This document shows positions 1 through 9,716 of a stretch of DNA of 64,000 nucleotides, piece after piece. The translations under genes were made by a program, and so were the position numbers. The number at the start of each line of letters is the position of its first letter. Within the stretch, counting starts at the first letter, position 1. The notes below the pieces were generated by a model, which was not told the DNA's origin, searched no databases, and saw nothing but the letters and a program-made list of their open reading frames with translations. This stretch comes from Sulfitobacter sp. HGT1. Its GTDB lineage: Bacteria; Pseudomonadota; Alphaproteobacteria; Rhodobacterales; Rhodobacteraceae. Where the stretch lies: assembly GCF_013282155.1 (NCBI RefSeq), contig NZ_BLWI01000010.1:372001-436000 (forward strand), written 5' to 3'.

Positions 1-162
1 GAAGCCCGCGAAATAGGCCGACATAACGATCGACATCTGCAAGGTCGAGAAATCTTCGATGCCGCCGCGGATACCCAATAGTGTGCCTTGCATGCCGTTG
101 CCGATCATCAGCAAGCACATACCCAGCAACAGCGCCCATACGCTTGCGAAAACCTTTAGCAT
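1..162 (-). CDS. MFS transporter, N-terminal fragment (runs off the window)
   Basis: The 54 residues visible begin with the ATG at 160-162 and show one hydrophobic helix (about residues 7-22) followed by the start of a second segment near the window edge. The pattern, a short N-terminus, a first helix with several Gly and Met, then a polar loop, fits the first helices of a major facilitator superfamily exporter of the YcaD-like group common in Roseobacters. The substrate cannot be told. It lies 73 bp downstream of queA on the same strand and could share its transcript. Family assignment rests on the N-terminus only. Confidence 0.6.
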   Translation of the reverse strand, partial: MLKVFASVWALLLGMCLLMIGNGMQGTLLGIRGGIEDFSTLQMSIVMSAYFAGF

Positions 163-235
163 CTATCGAATCCCATCTTCCGTTCTGTCCCTCCCTGATC
201 CTGTTCGAGGGATATGTCATCCCCTTGTACGACAC

Positions 236-1300
236 TCAGGCGGGTTTTTGCGCCTCGGGCAAAAGCAATGATGCGTCACCGTAGGAAAAGAACCGGTAAT
301 TTGAATCAATTGCGTGGGAATAAATGTTTTTTATCGCGTCCTGCCCCATCAAAGCTGCGACCAGCATCATCAATGTGGATTTCGGCAGATGGAAATTTGT
401 CATCAGCGCATCGGCGACATTAAAGGTGAACCCCGGCGTGATGAAGATATCGGTATCGCCTTCCCACGGCTGGATCGCCCCGCTGCGGCCTGCTGTTTCG
501 ATCAGGCGCAGCGCCGTGGTGCCCACGGGAATAATCCGACCGCCCGCCGCTTTGGTGGCTGCAATCTCGGAGGCGGCTTGAGCACTGACCTGCCCCCATT
601 CGCTGTGCATCTTGTGGTCAGATATATCGTCTACCTTGACCGGCAGGAACGTACCCGCGCCGACATGCAGCGTGACATGGGTGAAGTCGACCCCCATCGC
701 CGCCAGCTGCGCCAGCAGCGCGTCGTCAAAATGCAGCGATGCGGTGGGGGCGGCCACGGCCCCTTTGTTGCGGGCGAAAACCGTTTGGTAATCGGTCATG
801 TCCTGCGCATCGGCGGGGCGTTTGGCGGCAATATAGGGCGGTAACGGCATGGCACCGGCGGCATTCAGCGCCGCGTCGAAATCATCGCCCGCGCAGTTGA
901 ACCGCAGATGCCCCTGCCCGTCTTCGATCGCCTCAAGCGTCGCCCGCAGATCATCGCTGAACACGACCTCTTCGCCGATCTTCAGCTTTTTCAACGGCTT
1001 GATCAGAGCGGCCCAGGTCCCTTCGGCACGCGGCTCAAGCAGGGTGACCTCGATACGGGCCTGCACCGGCCCTTGGGCGCTGGCGCGGTGGCGCAGCCCG
1101 TTCAGGCGTGCGGGAATAACGCGGGTGTCATTCAGCACCAGCCGGTCGCCCGCGCGCAGCCAGTCGGGCAGATCGCTGACTGTTTTATCATGCAGCACGG
1201 GGCCCTCGGCCACCAGCAAACGTGCAGAGGTGCGCGGGACTGCGGGGCGCGTGGCAATCAGCGCGTCGGGCAGATCAAAATCAAAATCGCTTAGTTTCAT
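236..1300 (-). CDS. queA: S-adenosylmethionine:tRNA ribosyltransferase-isomerase
   Basis: QueA transfers and isomerises the ribosyl group of S-adenosylmethionine onto 7-aminomethyl-7-deazaguanine in tRNA anticodons, giving epoxyqueuosine, the penultimate step of queuosine synthesis in the cytoplasm. The 354-residue length is normal for the family. Recognisable blocks are [13 protein letters not shown] (about residues 56-68), [14 protein letters not shown] (about 213-226) and the C-terminal [20 protein letters not shown]. It starts with an ATG 9 bp after the stop of the AsmA-like gene, so the two are probably cotranscribed. No other queuosine gene is in the window. Confidence 0.96.
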   Translation of the reverse strand: MKLSDFDFDLPDALIATRPAVPRTSARLLVAEGPVLHDKTVSDLPDWLRAGDRLVLNDTRVIPARLNGLRHRASAQGPVQARIEVTLLEPRAEGTWAALIKPLKKLKIGEEVVFSDDLRATLEAIEDGQGHLRFNCAGDDFDAALNAAGAMPLPPYIAAKRPADAQDMTDYQTVFARNKGAVAAPTASLHFDDALLAQLAAMGVDFTHVTLHVGAGTFLPVKVDDISDHKMHSEWGQVSAQAASEIAATKAAGGRIIPVGTTALRLIETAGRSGAIQPWEGDTDIFITPGFTFNVADALMTNFHLPKSTLMMLVAALMGQDAIKNIYSHAIDSNYRFFSYGDASLLLPEAQKPA

Positions 1301-1309
1301 GGCAGCCGC

Positions 1310-4300
1310 TTAGCGCCCCTCATAAGGTGCTACAACCGGTTTTTCCGGCGCAGCAGGTGTGGCGGGCAAGGTCAACCCGCTGACCCCGTCGACCGGCGGC
1401 AAATCGGGGGGCGGCGCACGAAAGATCTCGCGCAGGAAACCGGGGGCCAGTGCAGAGAGCGGGTTTACCGACACTTGCGGATCTTGGGGCGTGCCGCCGA
1501 GAGTATAGTTGAACCCCAGCAAGCCTTCGCCTTTGCGGGTCAGAAAGCTGCCGATCCCGTTGAGCAGATACACCGGGGAAATCACCCCTTGCAGGGCCAT
1601 GCGACCGGTATCGGTGGCAAAGACGCCATCCATCGAAATGCCCAGCGATGCGCCCGTGGCGCTTGCCTCCGCCAGGGTGATGCGGTTCGGGGTCATGCGA
1701 AACCCGGCCTCGACCGTATCGAAATAGATGCCATCGCCATTCAATTCATTCACCAGCCCGACAACCGACACCGCATTGACCAAGGCCGCAATCGCGGGGG
1801 CGTCCTTGATCCTGACATCGGTGATCTGGGCGCGCCCGTCGAACGCGCCGCCCGACCCGACCGGCACCAGGGTCAGCGACAGGTTTCCGCCGCGCACCTG
1901 TGTCAGCATATTCGCCGAGCGCAAGACCCCGCCCGCATCCGCCGAATTCAGCTGGATCGCGCTGCGCCCGTTTTGCGGCACCACGCGCCCCGACACAGGG
2001 GTGCCGCCGTTCAGGTTCGCGGTAAACCGCCCGTCAAGCCCCCAGGCCATATCAAACTGGCCGCGCATATTGGTCAGCGCGATCTTGTCGGTGACCTGAA
2101 GCCGGTCAAGCTGCACCAGCATCGGCGGGCCTTTGATGCCGCTGGGCTTCGATGTGCCAAATTCGGCCTTGCGCAGATCAAGGCTGCCGCCCCGCACGAC
2201 GACCTGCACGGGCGCGTTTGGCCCCTGCCCCAACAGATCGACCGGCATGTTCAGCCAGCGTCCGACAGTCAGCGTGTCAAAGCGCACCCGCTCCAATGCG
2301 CCGCCACTGGCCAGCTTGACCGACCCCTTGGCCGCCAACCCTGCGGCTTTCGCCTCGATCAGATCAACTTGGGGGACCGGCCCCAGCTTGCCCGCCACCA
2401 GCAGCGATCCCGTGGCCGCGGCGGGTTTACTCCACCCCAGTTGCGGCACCTTGAGCTGCAACCCTTTCATATCCGAAGTGATTGAAAACGAAGGCGCGCG
2501 CCCCTTGGCCAGATCCAGCGCAAACCAGCCGCGCCCTTGGCCCGACACGCTGCCGGGGGGCAGTTTGATGTTAAAGGTATCAAGCGCTTTTTGGTTCAGC
2601 ACGATATCGGCGCGCACTTCGCTGGGGGCACCGGCGCGGCCCAGGGGCTGTGACCAGCCGCCGTCAAACGCCACACCGTCAATATTGCCCGGCCCTTTGA
2701 TCGTGATGTTGCTGTTTGACACCACCACGTTCATTTTTTCCGCAGCAAGGGTCCGGTCCTTGACCAGAACATCGCTGCGCAGGTCCAGCAGATCGCCGCT
2801 GATGTCAAAGACGGTCAGCTTGGGGTCCGATCCTTTTTTCATCGGAAAGGCAATCGTGCCGGACAGGTCCGCCGTCCCTTGGGCCAAAGTCACCGGCTGG
2901 TTGGCTTTGTCCATGATGCTCAGCGGCGGCAGGTTCAGCAAGGACAGCACCGAGGTGATCGAGGATTGGGTGTTCAGCCGGACAATGCCGGGCGGCGCAT
3001 CCTTGATCGTCACGTCAGGCATGATGAAAGACGAGGCGCTGATCGCGATCTCGCCGCCTTGGGGGGCAGTGATCCGGCCACTGTCCACACTTGCGACAAA
3101 GCGGTTTTTCAGCAGGCTGGCATGGCCGCTGGCCTTGGTGATATTGGGCATGCTGCGCAAGAACCGCGCCTCGGTCTCCAGAAAATCAAACGCCAGATAG
3201 GTCTGCGGCCGCGCGTCCGGCTGCAATCGAAAGGCCACATCGACGTTCCTGAGCTTGCCCGCATAGACATTCTCCGCCACCCATTTGCGGGTCTTGACCT
3301 TGGCCTTCTCGGGCCACAGTTCCATGACCCGCTCGGGCGAGATTTCGTTCAGACCGGCATCGAGTGCGACCTGCCAGCCGTCCGGCCCTGCGGTTAAATC
3401 ACCCCTGACGTTCAGCGTTGTATCGGCGTCGTGGATATCCATGCGCCCGAGGGTCAGGTGAAACGGGTTGAGCTTGATCTGAAGGTCCAGATCGGCCCCG
3501 TCGATGCTGATGGGCTGGGCGTAAACTTCGGCCGGATTGGCCACCAGATCCCGCAGTCGGATTTGCGCGGTCAGATCACTGAGCTTGCCGTTCTTCAACG
3601 CGCCGATGGTTGCTTCGCCTTCGATGCGCCCCGACACCCATTGGCTCTGGACCGACAGTTCATCAAATTGCAGCAGCTTTTGGTCGGGGTGATAGCTGAA
3701 ATAGCTGCGCACCCCGTCAAAGGGGATCGGCGTTGCATTGGCATTGGGCTGCACCACGCCGCTGCCGATCTGCAAGGTGGCGTTCAGCGGCTCGAAGGCA
3801 CCGTCGTCGTCGATGCTGCTGCGCACCGACCCCGAAATCGACGCGCGCAAGACGTTCAACCACGCAAAGGCCGGGCTTTGCACCGCGATGTCTGCGGCAT
3901 CGACGCCATCAAAGGTCACGCCGAATTGCGCGGCGGTATCGCCCAGGACGCTGGTGTAATTCGCCGCCAGCGTGGCCACGTTTGCGCCGCCCCCCAACAC
4001 CGCAAGATCGGCGGTCACGCTCAGGATATCGCCGTCGCGGGTCATCCGCAGACGCCCGCCATCCGCTGTCCAGACCCGCGAGGATTGCAGATCGGTATAG
4101 CTGAGGGTCAAGGCACGCACGTCGATCGACCGCAACCGGCTGAGCGCGGGCATCAGCAGCGCCTGATCCAATTGACCGATCAGCTGCGGCATGGTGGCGG
4201 CGCGCCGCTCGGCCGGGGCCTGGCCCGCACTTGCCCGCAAGGCGACGCGGCCATCCTGATCACGGCGCAAATCCGCAACGATGCCCGACAGCGCCAGATC

Positions 4301-4672
4301 GCGCAGTTTGATCTGCCCTTCCATCAAGGCGCGGGTTGAAAAACTGGCGCGCACCTCGCGGAAGGCGGCCAGTTCGGCCCCTTCGGGATTTGTGACCGAC
4401 ACATCCTGCAACCGGATGCGGGGCCGCCAGCCATCATCCACGATCAACACCATCTCGCCAAATCTGACCCGCGCTGTCGGCAAATCTTGCGCCAGCCGCG
4501 CCTCGATCCGGGTCTCGACCCATTGCGGCACAATGATGGGACTGCGGATCAGATACAGCGCCGTTCCCGCCACGGCAGCCACGCAAATCACGATGAACAA
4601 CAACGACCATTTGGTCGCCTGCCACAGCCGTTTGGTTTTTTTTGCCGGTGTGCTGGCGGTTTCGTCTGACAT
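1310..4672 (-). CDS. AsmA/YhdP-like large envelope protein (DUF3971 and AsmA C-terminal type)
   Basis: This 1120-residue protein has a Lys-rich cytoplasmic N-terminus and a single transmembrane helix at about residues 20-43, followed by a long beta-rich region with no further membrane helices. This is the layout of the AsmA/YhdP/TamB group, thought to be periplasmic bridge proteins that move phospholipid between membranes. The last 250 residues contain the AsmA-like C-terminal region, and the very end is Pro-rich. The ATG at 4670-4672 is divergent from bcp. The specific role in this organism is inferred from family only. Confidence 0.8.
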   Translation of the reverse strand: MSDETASTPAKKTKRLWQATKWSLLFIVICVAAVAGTALYLIRSPIIVPQWVETRIEARLAQDLPTARVRFGEMVLIVDDGWRPRIRLQDVSVTNPEGAELAAFREVRASFSTRALMEGQIKLRDLALSGIVADLRRDQDGRVALRASAGQAPAERRAATMPQLIGQLDQALLMPALSRLRSIDVRALTLSYTDLQSSRVWTADGGRLRMTRDGDILSVTADLAVLGGGANVATLAANYTSVLGDTAAQFGVTFDGVDAADIAVQSPAFAWLNVLRASISGSVRSSIDDDGAFEPLNATLQIGSGVVQPNANATPIPFDGVRSYFSYHPDQKLLQFDELSVQSQWVSGRIEGEATIGALKNGKLSDLTAQIRLRDLVANPAEVYAQPISIDGADLDLQIKLNPFHLTLGRMDIHDADTTLNVRGDLTAGPDGWQVALDAGLNEISPERVMELWPEKAKVKTRKWVAENVYAGKLRNVDVAFRLQPDARPQTYLAFDFLETEARFLRSMPNITKASGHASLLKNRFVASVDSGRITAPQGGEIAISASSFIMPDVTIKDAPPGIVRLNTQSSITSVLSLLNLPPLSIMDKANQPVTLAQGTADLSGTIAFPMKKGSDPKLTVFDISGDLLDLRSDVLVKDRTLAAEKMNVVVSNSNITIKGPGNIDGVAFDGGWSQPLGRAGAPSEVRADIVLNQKALDTFNIKLPPGSVSGQGRGWFALDLAKGRAPSFSITSDMKGLQLKVPQLGWSKPAAATGSLLVAGKLGPVPQVDLIEAKAAGLAAKGSVKLASGGALERVRFDTLTVGRWLNMPVDLLGQGPNAPVQVVVRGGSLDLRKAEFGTSKPSGIKGPPMLVQLDRLQVTDKIALTNMRGQFDMAWGLDGRFTANLNGGTPVSGRVVPQNGRSAIQLNSADAGGVLRSANMLTQVRGGNLSLTLVPVGSGGAFDGRAQITDVRIKDAPAIAALVNAVSVVGLVNELNGDGIYFDTVEAGFRMTPNRITLAEASATGASLGISMDGVFATDTGRMALQGVISPVYLLNGIGSFLTRKGEGLLGFNYTLGGTPQDPQVSVNPLSALAPGFLREIFRAPPPDLPPVDGVSGLTLPATPAAPEKPVVAPYEGR

Positions 4673-4769
4673 GATCGTCCGTTTTCAGGGCTCTGGGGCT
4701 TTAAGTTCCGCCAAGCCGTTCTACTATGCCACCCTAAGATAAGGCTTCCAAGACAATAGAAAGTGACCC

Positions 4770-5231
4770 ATGTCAGAAATATCCCAGCCCGCCCCCGATT
4801 TTACAGCCCCCGTCACCGGCGGCGGCGAGGTGACCCTGTCGGCGCTCAAGGGCAAAGCCGTTGTTTTGTACTTTTATCCCCGCGACGACACCCCCGGCTG
4901 CACCAAAGAGGCCATCGGCTTTTCCGAGCACCTGCAAGCGTTCAAGGACGCCGGAGCCGAGGTTTTCGGCGTGTCGCGCGACACGATGGCCAAGCATGAC
5001 AAATTCACCGCCAAACATGAACTGACCGTGCCATTGCTGACCGATGACGATGGCACGCTGACCGAAAGCTATGGCGTCTGGGTTGAAAAGAACATGTATG
5101 GCAAGAAATCCATGGGGATCGAACGCGCGACCTATCTGATTGATGCGCAAGGCAACATCGCGCGGATCTGGCGCAAGGTCAAAGTGCCCGGTCACGTCGA
5201 AGAAGTGTTGGAAGCGGTGCGCGCGCTATGA
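4770..5231 (+). CDS. bcp: Thioredoxin-dependent thiol peroxidase (BCP/PrxQ peroxiredoxin)
   Basis: The 153-residue cytoplasmic peroxiredoxin reduces hydrogen peroxide and organic hydroperoxides with thioredoxin as reductant. The peroxidatic cysteine is Cys44 in the motif DDTPGCTKEA. No other cysteine is present, so it lacks the usual resolving cysteine five residues further on and would work as a 1-Cys enzyme. The stop overlaps the ATG of the following DUF455 gene by 4 nt (ATGA), which indicates translational coupling. The pair starts from a 97-bp divergent region shared with the AsmA-like gene. Confidence 0.93.
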   Translation: MSEISQPAPDFTAPVTGGGEVTLSALKGKAVVLYFYPRDDTPGCTKEAIGFSEHLQAFKDAGAEVFGVSRDTMAKHDKFTAKHELTVPLLTDDDGTLTESYGVWVEKNMYGKKSMGIERATYLIDAQGNIARIWRKVKVPGHVEEVLEAVRAL

Positions 5232-6037
5232 TGCCGCTGGCACAAATGGCCGAAGCCGTCTTGAGCACCGCAGATGGCCGCGAGAAGACCGCCCTGTCGC
5301 ATCAGTTTGCGGCCCAGTGGCGTGCGGCCCGCGCCACGGGTGAAAAGCCCGAAATCGGCACGGCCAACCCGCCGATGCAGCCCGCACGGCCCGAAAAGCC
5401 CGAACTGCTGTCGCCCCGCGACGTGCCCCACCGCAAGCCCGGCTCCCCCGAGGGGCGCATCGCCTTGTTGCATGCTGTGGCCCATATCGAATTGAACGCC
5501 GTGGACCTGCATTGGGACATCATCGCGCGGTTTACGGACATCAAAATGCCCATCGGTTTTTATGATGACTGGGTCAAATCTGCGGATGAAGAATCCAAGC
5601 ATTTCAATCTGATGTGCGATTGCCTTGAGGCCTTGGGCAGCCATTACGGGGCCTTGCCCGCCCATGCCGGCATGTGGCGCGCAGCCGAAGATACGGCGGA
5701 TGATTTCATGGGCCGCCTGGCCGTTGTGCCGATGGTCCTCGAGGCGCGCGGGCTGGATGTGACGCCCAACATGATCAAGATTTTCAAACAGGCCAAAGCC
5801 ACCCAGGCCGTCGAGGCGCTCGAGACGATCTATGCCGAGGAAGTGGCCCATGTGGCCTATGGGTCGAAGTGGTTTCATTTTCTGTGCGGCCGCCACGAGA
5901 TGGACCCGAAAGACGCCTTTCACGCGCTGGTCCGGAAGTATTTCCACGGGCTGTTGAAACCCCCGTTCAACGAGGAAAAGCGTGCCGAAGCGGGTATCCC
6001 GCCCGATTTCTACTGGCCCCTCACCGAAACCGCATGA
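5228..6037 (+). CDS. Ferritin-like domain protein (DUF455)
   Basis: A 269-residue soluble protein of the DUF455 ferritin-like family. The four-helix-bundle metal ligands are visible as Glu in AHIEL (about residue 83), Glu and His in DEESKH (about 121-126), Glu in VLEARG and Glu/His in EEVAHV (about 210-215), a di-iron carboxylate pattern. The biochemical activity of the family is not established; a redox or hydroxylase-like role is usually inferred. Translational overlap with the upstream peroxiredoxin suggests a link to oxidative stress or iron. Two consecutive ATG codons (5228, 5231) make the start uncertain by one residue. Confidence 0.88.
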   Translation: MMPLAQMAEAVLSTADGREKTALSHQFAAQWRAARATGEKPEIGTANPPMQPARPEKPELLSPRDVPHRKPGSPEGRIALLHAVAHIELNAVDLHWDIIARFTDIKMPIGFYDDWVKSADEESKHFNLMCDCLEALGSHYGALPAHAGMWRAAEDTADDFMGRLAVVPMVLEARGLDVTPNMIKIFKQAKATQAVEALETIYAEEVAHVAYGSKWFHFLCGRHEMDPKDAFHALVRKYFHGLLKPPFNEEKRAEAGIPPDFYWPLTETA

Positions 6038-6249
6038 CCCGAATTCGAATGAATGGTGCTGAACAAGTCATTGAATAGGCGGATTTTCGCCACCCTTGCG
6101 GACAAATAATTCAAAAGGCGCCCATTCAGGGGTAACAGGCTTGCCCGATTGGACACCCTTGGCTAAGCACACCTGATGCTAACAGCGCCGGCCCCGGCAG
6201 GCGAGAGCGCTGAAGCATGGAACAAGGACGGAACAAGGGATACCAAAAC

Positions 6250-7578
6250 GTGCGAACGAGGTTGGCGATTAAAATCCATTCGGTTCTGGAAAATTATTTT
6301 CCAGAGCGACGCGTCTTTCTGAAATCAGACACCGATACCCGTTTTATTCGCCTTAGACCCGGAACCCAACTTGTCGCCTTTGCCGGATGTACCGCCCTGG
6401 TTGCCTGGGCGATCATCGCCACGGCGATCCTGCTGATGGATAGCATCGGGTCGGGTAATTTCCGCGAACAGGCGAAACGCGATCAAAGCACCTATCAGGC
6501 CCGCCTGTCCGATCTCTCCGCACAGCGCAACGGCCGCGCCGAAGAAGCGGTGGCCGCGCAGGAACGTTTCAACGCCGCGCTGAAACAGATTTCGGTCATG
6601 CAATCGGAATTGCTGGCCTCCGAAACACACCGCCGCGAGCTTGAGACCGGGATCGAAGTGATCCAATCCACCTTGCGCGACACAATGAAACAACGCGAAG
6701 AGGCCCGTGTGAAACTGGCCGCCATCGAGGGCAGCGTCGCCGAAGGTGGCACTGCGGTCGCACAGAGTTCGGGGTCTTCCGCGCCGATCAGCATTCTTGC
6801 AGATGCCCTTGCCCGCACCGCCGCGGAACGCGATCAGGTCGTGATTGATGCCCAGGACGCACTGATCCAGGCCGAGGACCTGACCCAGAAGCTGGCCGTG
6901 ATGCGTGACCAGAACGATGCGATTTTCCGCCAGCTCGAGGAAGCCATGACCGTTTCCGTGGCCCCGCTGGACAAGATGTTCCGCAGTGCCGGAATGCCCA
7001 CAGACCGGATGCTGGAAACCGTGCGCCGGGGATATTCCGGTCAGGGTGGCCCTTTGATGCCGCTTAGTTTTTCCACCCGTGGCGAAGAACAAACAGCCGA
7101 TACAATGCGCGCCAACCGCCTGCTGAACCAGATGGACCGGCTGAACATGTACCGCATCGCGGCGCAAAAAGCGCCCTTTGCGAACCCTGTGAAAAACGCA
7201 TTCCGCTTTACCAGCCAGTTCGGCTTTCGCCGCGATCCAAAGACCGGCGGACGCCGCATGCACAGCGGCGTAGACTTTGCCGCAAGTTCGGGCACACCGC
7301 TTTACTCAACGGCGGACGGTGTTGTAACACATGCAGGCTGGGGCTCAGGATATGGCCGGCTCGTCAAGATACAGCATGAGTTCGGCGTCGAGACACGATA
7401 TGCGCATTTGTCAAAATTGCGTGTGAAAGTTGGCCAAAGGGTATCGCGCGGACAGCATATAGGTGATATGGGGGCCTCAGGACGGGTAACCGGTGTTCAC
7501 CTTCACTATGAAGTTCGTATTGGTGGCAAGGCTGTAAATCCCATGATCTTTATCAAGGCTGCAAACGATGTTTTCTAA
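6250..7578 (+). CDS. M23 family peptidoglycan endopeptidase with N-terminal membrane anchor and coiled coil
   Basis: The 442-residue protein has a cytoplasmic Arg/Lys-rich segment, one transmembrane helix (about 41-62), a long coiled-coil-like region (about 70-250) and a C-terminal LytM/M23 domain (about 320-425). Zinc-site signatures MHSGVDF and GVHLHYEV are intact, so it should cut peptidoglycan cross-links in the periplasm. I chose the GTG at 6250 because related Rhodobacterales proteins begin MRTRL and an AAGGG lies 10 nt upstream; an in-frame ATG at 6217 is the alternative. It overlaps the bactofilin gene by 11 nt, a pairing known from LmdC-type peptidases that work with bactofilins in local cell-wall remodelling. 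Confidence 0.88.
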   Translation: MRTRLAIKIHSVLENYFPERRVFLKSDTDTRFIRLRPGTQLVAFAGCTALVAWAIIATAILLMDSIGSGNFREQAKRDQSTYQARLSDLSAQRNGRAEEAVAAQERFNAALKQISVMQSELLASETHRRELETGIEVIQSTLRDTMKQREEARVKLAAIEGSVAEGGTAVAQSSGSSAPISILADALARTAAERDQVVIDAQDALIQAEDLTQKLAVMRDQNDAIFRQLEEAMTVSVAPLDKMFRSAGMPTDRMLETVRRGYSGQGGPLMPLSFSTRGEEQTADTMRANRLLNQMDRLNMYRIAAQKAPFANPVKNAFRFTSQFGFRRDPKTGGRRMHSGVDFAASSGTPLYSTADGVVTHAGWGSGYGRLVKIQHEFGVETRYAHLSKLRVKVGQRVSRGQHIGDMGASGRVTGVHLHYEVRIGGKAVNPMIFIKAANDVF

Positions 7579-8074
7579 AAGCAAAATCAACGATCCCGCC
7601 CCAAAGCAAGACGCACCAGCGTCCGGCACGTCGGCATCTTCTTCTGCGCCAGCGGCACCTGCCGTACCCAAGGCGAATGAATTCAAAGCAAGCGCACCAA
7701 AGGCCAAGCCGCCCGCGTCTATCCTGTCGTCCGATCTGCACGTGACCGGCAACATGAAGACAACCGGCGACATTCAGGTCGAAGGCACTGTTGAGGGCGA
7801 CATTCGCGCGCATCTGTTGACCATCGGTGAAACCGCCACCATCAAAGGCGAAGTGATTGCCGATGATGTTGTGATCAACGGTCGTATCGTTGGCCGTGTG
7901 CGTGGCCTCAAGGTCCGCCTGACATCGACCGCACGGGTCGAGGGCGACATCATCCACAAGACCATCGCGATCGAAAGCGGTGCGCATTTCGAAGGCTCCG
8001 TTCAGCGTCAGGACGATCCGTTGAACCCCGGTTCGAAATCCGCCCCGGTACAAAAGCCGAACCCGGCTTCCTAA
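7568..8074 (+). CDS. Bactofilin (polymer-forming cytoskeletal protein)
   Basis: The 168-residue protein consists of a Pro/Ala/Lys-rich disordered N-terminus (about 1-55), a bactofilin beta-helix (about 56-145) with regularly spaced Val/Ile and Gly turns (for example TTGDIQVEGTVEGDI), and a short Pro/Lys tail. Bactofilins polymerise without nucleotide and recruit cell-wall enzymes to define shape or growth zones. The start codon lies inside the last codons of the M23 endopeptidase gene, so the two are translationally coupled, which supports a joint complex. A strong intrinsic terminator follows at 8099-8137. Confidence 0.93.
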   Translation: MFSKSKINDPAPKQDAPASGTSASSSAPAAPAVPKANEFKASAPKAKPPASILSSDLHVTGNMKTTGDIQVEGTVEGDIRAHLLTIGETATIKGEVIADDVVINGRIVGRVRGLKVRLTSTARVEGDIIHKTIAIESGAHFEGSVQRQDDPLNPGSKSAPVQKPNPAS

Positions 8075-8098
8075 GCTTTCACGCTGACAAGATTTTCA

Positions 8099-8137
8099 CG
8101 GGCATCGCAGGCAACTGCGGTGCCCGTTTTCTTTTTT
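8099..8137 (+). terminator. Rho-independent terminator after bactofilin
   Basis: An imperfect stem of CGGGCA/TGCCCG and GCAG/CTGC around a GCAA tetraloop is followed by TTTTCTTTTTT. It ends the M23-bactofilin operon. Confidence 0.85.
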
Positions 8138-8455
8138 GGGGGGGGCATCCTTAGCGAAGGGCGCGTTCGAGCCGTGATTGACCGCTCCCGCGTCTTCTTC
8201 CAATGGCATCACTACGCGGAGGAAATAGGGTGAATGGTCAACATACCGTGGCATGAACAGGTCCGGCTATATGCCGGATTTTGACTTACGTCAGTGGGTC
8301 AATTTCGTCAGCGTGCTAGATACGGTGGAACTATTACGCCGCAGCATTCGTTGGTGTGGTAGAATGGAACATCGGCCGTGTTCGCCTCGACAGTCAAAGT
8401 CTTGAGGATCAGAATAATCTGTTTGATCCAGCACACCGAGTATGAAGGACTTTCA
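8138..8455. other. Intergenic stretch without recognisable gene
   Basis: About 320 bp between the bactofilin terminator and the secreted Lys-rich protein. It holds a G-run at the start. I find no convincing ORF, RNA gene or repeat. It probably carries the promoter of the next gene, whose ribosome-binding site GAAGGA lies 6 nt before the ATG at 8456. Confidence 0.5.
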
Positions 8456-9481
8456 ATGAAATACGCTCCCCTCGCTTTTGCAACAATCTTTGCATGCGCA
8501 ACCACCCCCGCTCTTGCGGCCAGTGTTGCGCTTCCAGTTTCTGCGCTTTCCTCAGCTTCTGAAGTTTCCGTTGTGACCTTGCACTCAGCCCTGAACGACC
8601 AGATCGTCCAAGTCAAAAACGACAAGGCTGATAAGGATCAGAACAAGTCTAACGGGAACAAACCCAAAAAGCCGAAAGAACCTAAAAAGCCCAAAGAACC
8701 CAACTCGGCATCGAAAAAAGACAAGCCGAACAATCAAAAAGCCGAAAAATCCAATACGCCCGACAAAGCAAACAAGCCCGACAAGATCGTAGCTAAAGTC
8801 AAACGGTCGAAAGAAGACCGTGTGCGGATTTCGAATGAAATCCTGCAGGTGCCTGCCCCCAAGAGCCGTGACATGACCGTGCTTCTTGGTGCCGCACCGC
8901 TTGTGCTGTTGGGTTCCCAAATCAGCTTCCCCGATGTCACGGACGAGCAACTCCTGACCTATCGCAACTGCCCCCCGGGGCTCGCGAAGAAGGACCCACC
9001 GTGCGTGCCTCCCGGGCTTGCCAAGAAAGGCGTGACCTATGACGAATGGGTAGCGTATGACGCTGATCGGCTTGACGAACTCTATCTTGAGCAGCGAGGA
9101 GACTACTTGGAGCCATACGGGTCTCTTGATGACAATAACCTGCTCCTCAGTTCCGACCAGATTGCATCGCTCTACGGGCTTCGTCCCGCACCAGCAGGTA
9201 ATCGCTATGCTTTGATAGACGGCCAACCGGTTTTGCTGAGTGACAAAGATTACACGTCGCTGCTGCGGATCAATGATATGGCGCGGGTTGAAAACCTTCC
9301 TGCTGGGCTGCGTGTGGCACCTACCGCCGCGCTGACCCAAAGCGAATTGCGTCAAACCTACAAGCTGCCGGAGCTTGCGCCGGGTTACAACTATGCCGTG
9401 GTGAATGGTGAGTTGGTGACTTTGCAGGACAGCGCATTTGAAACTTTGCAGTTGATCCGTATCGCACGCGCCATCTTCTGA
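8456..9481 (+). CDS. Secreted Lys/Pro/Asn-rich protein with PPGLAKK motifs, unknown function
   Basis: The 341-residue product begins with a clean Sec signal peptide (cleavage near ALA-AS, about residue 22). Residues about 55-115 are a highly charged low-complexity segment built on Lys, Pro, Asn and Asp (KPKKPKEPKKPKEP). A central hydrophobic stretch (about 135-150) is followed by two copies of PPGLAKK around a CPPG/PCVPPG pair, and the C-terminal 130 residues form a globular domain with two similar halves (GNRYALIDGQPVLL and GYNYAVVNGELVTL). PGLAK motifs occur in small RcnB/CigR-like periplasmic proteins, but I cannot assign a function. The ATG at 8456 was chosen for its GAAGGA site and signal peptide. 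Confidence 0.7.
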   Translation: MKYAPLAFATIFACATTPALAASVALPVSALSSASEVSVVTLHSALNDQIVQVKNDKADKDQNKSNGNKPKKPKEPKKPKEPNSASKKDKPNNQKAEKSNTPDKANKPDKIVAKVKRSKEDRVRISNEILQVPAPKSRDMTVLLGAAPLVLLGSQISFPDVTDEQLLTYRNCPPGLAKKDPPCVPPGLAKKGVTYDEWVAYDADRLDELYLEQRGDYLEPYGSLDDNNLLLSSDQIASLYGLRPAPAGNRYALIDGQPVLLSDKDYTSLLRINDMARVENLPAGLRVAPTAALTQSELRQTYKLPELAPGYNYAVVNGELVTLQDSAFETLQLIRIARAIF

Positions 9482-9505
9482 TCTGCTGCCATATTAATTT
9501 TGAAG

Positions 9506-9533
9506 GGGGCTGCTTTATGCGGCCCCTTTTTTT
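9506..9533 (+). terminator. Rho-independent terminator
   Basis: GGGGCTGC, loop TTTAT, GCGGCCCC (one G-T pair), then seven T. It ends the secreted Lys-rich gene. Confidence 0.85.
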
Positions 9534-9716
9534 CGGATTTAGATACGGTCTTGCGATGACCCTTGGCTTATCCTTGGCCATCACCCGAGCGTCTGTTTGT
9601 ATCGCCGCGTTTCTAGAACTGACATTGACGCGAACAAAGTCTTCTCTTCTGGGTAATCAGCGCTCCGCGCCAATCGGGCCGTTTTCGTTTCCGGCCTCCA
9701 AAGCCTCGGATAAACG

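Noticed and set aside
8308-8625. Minus-strand 105-codon frame overlapping the secreted protein start
   Set aside because: No ribosome site, overlaps a clear signal peptide on the other strand.
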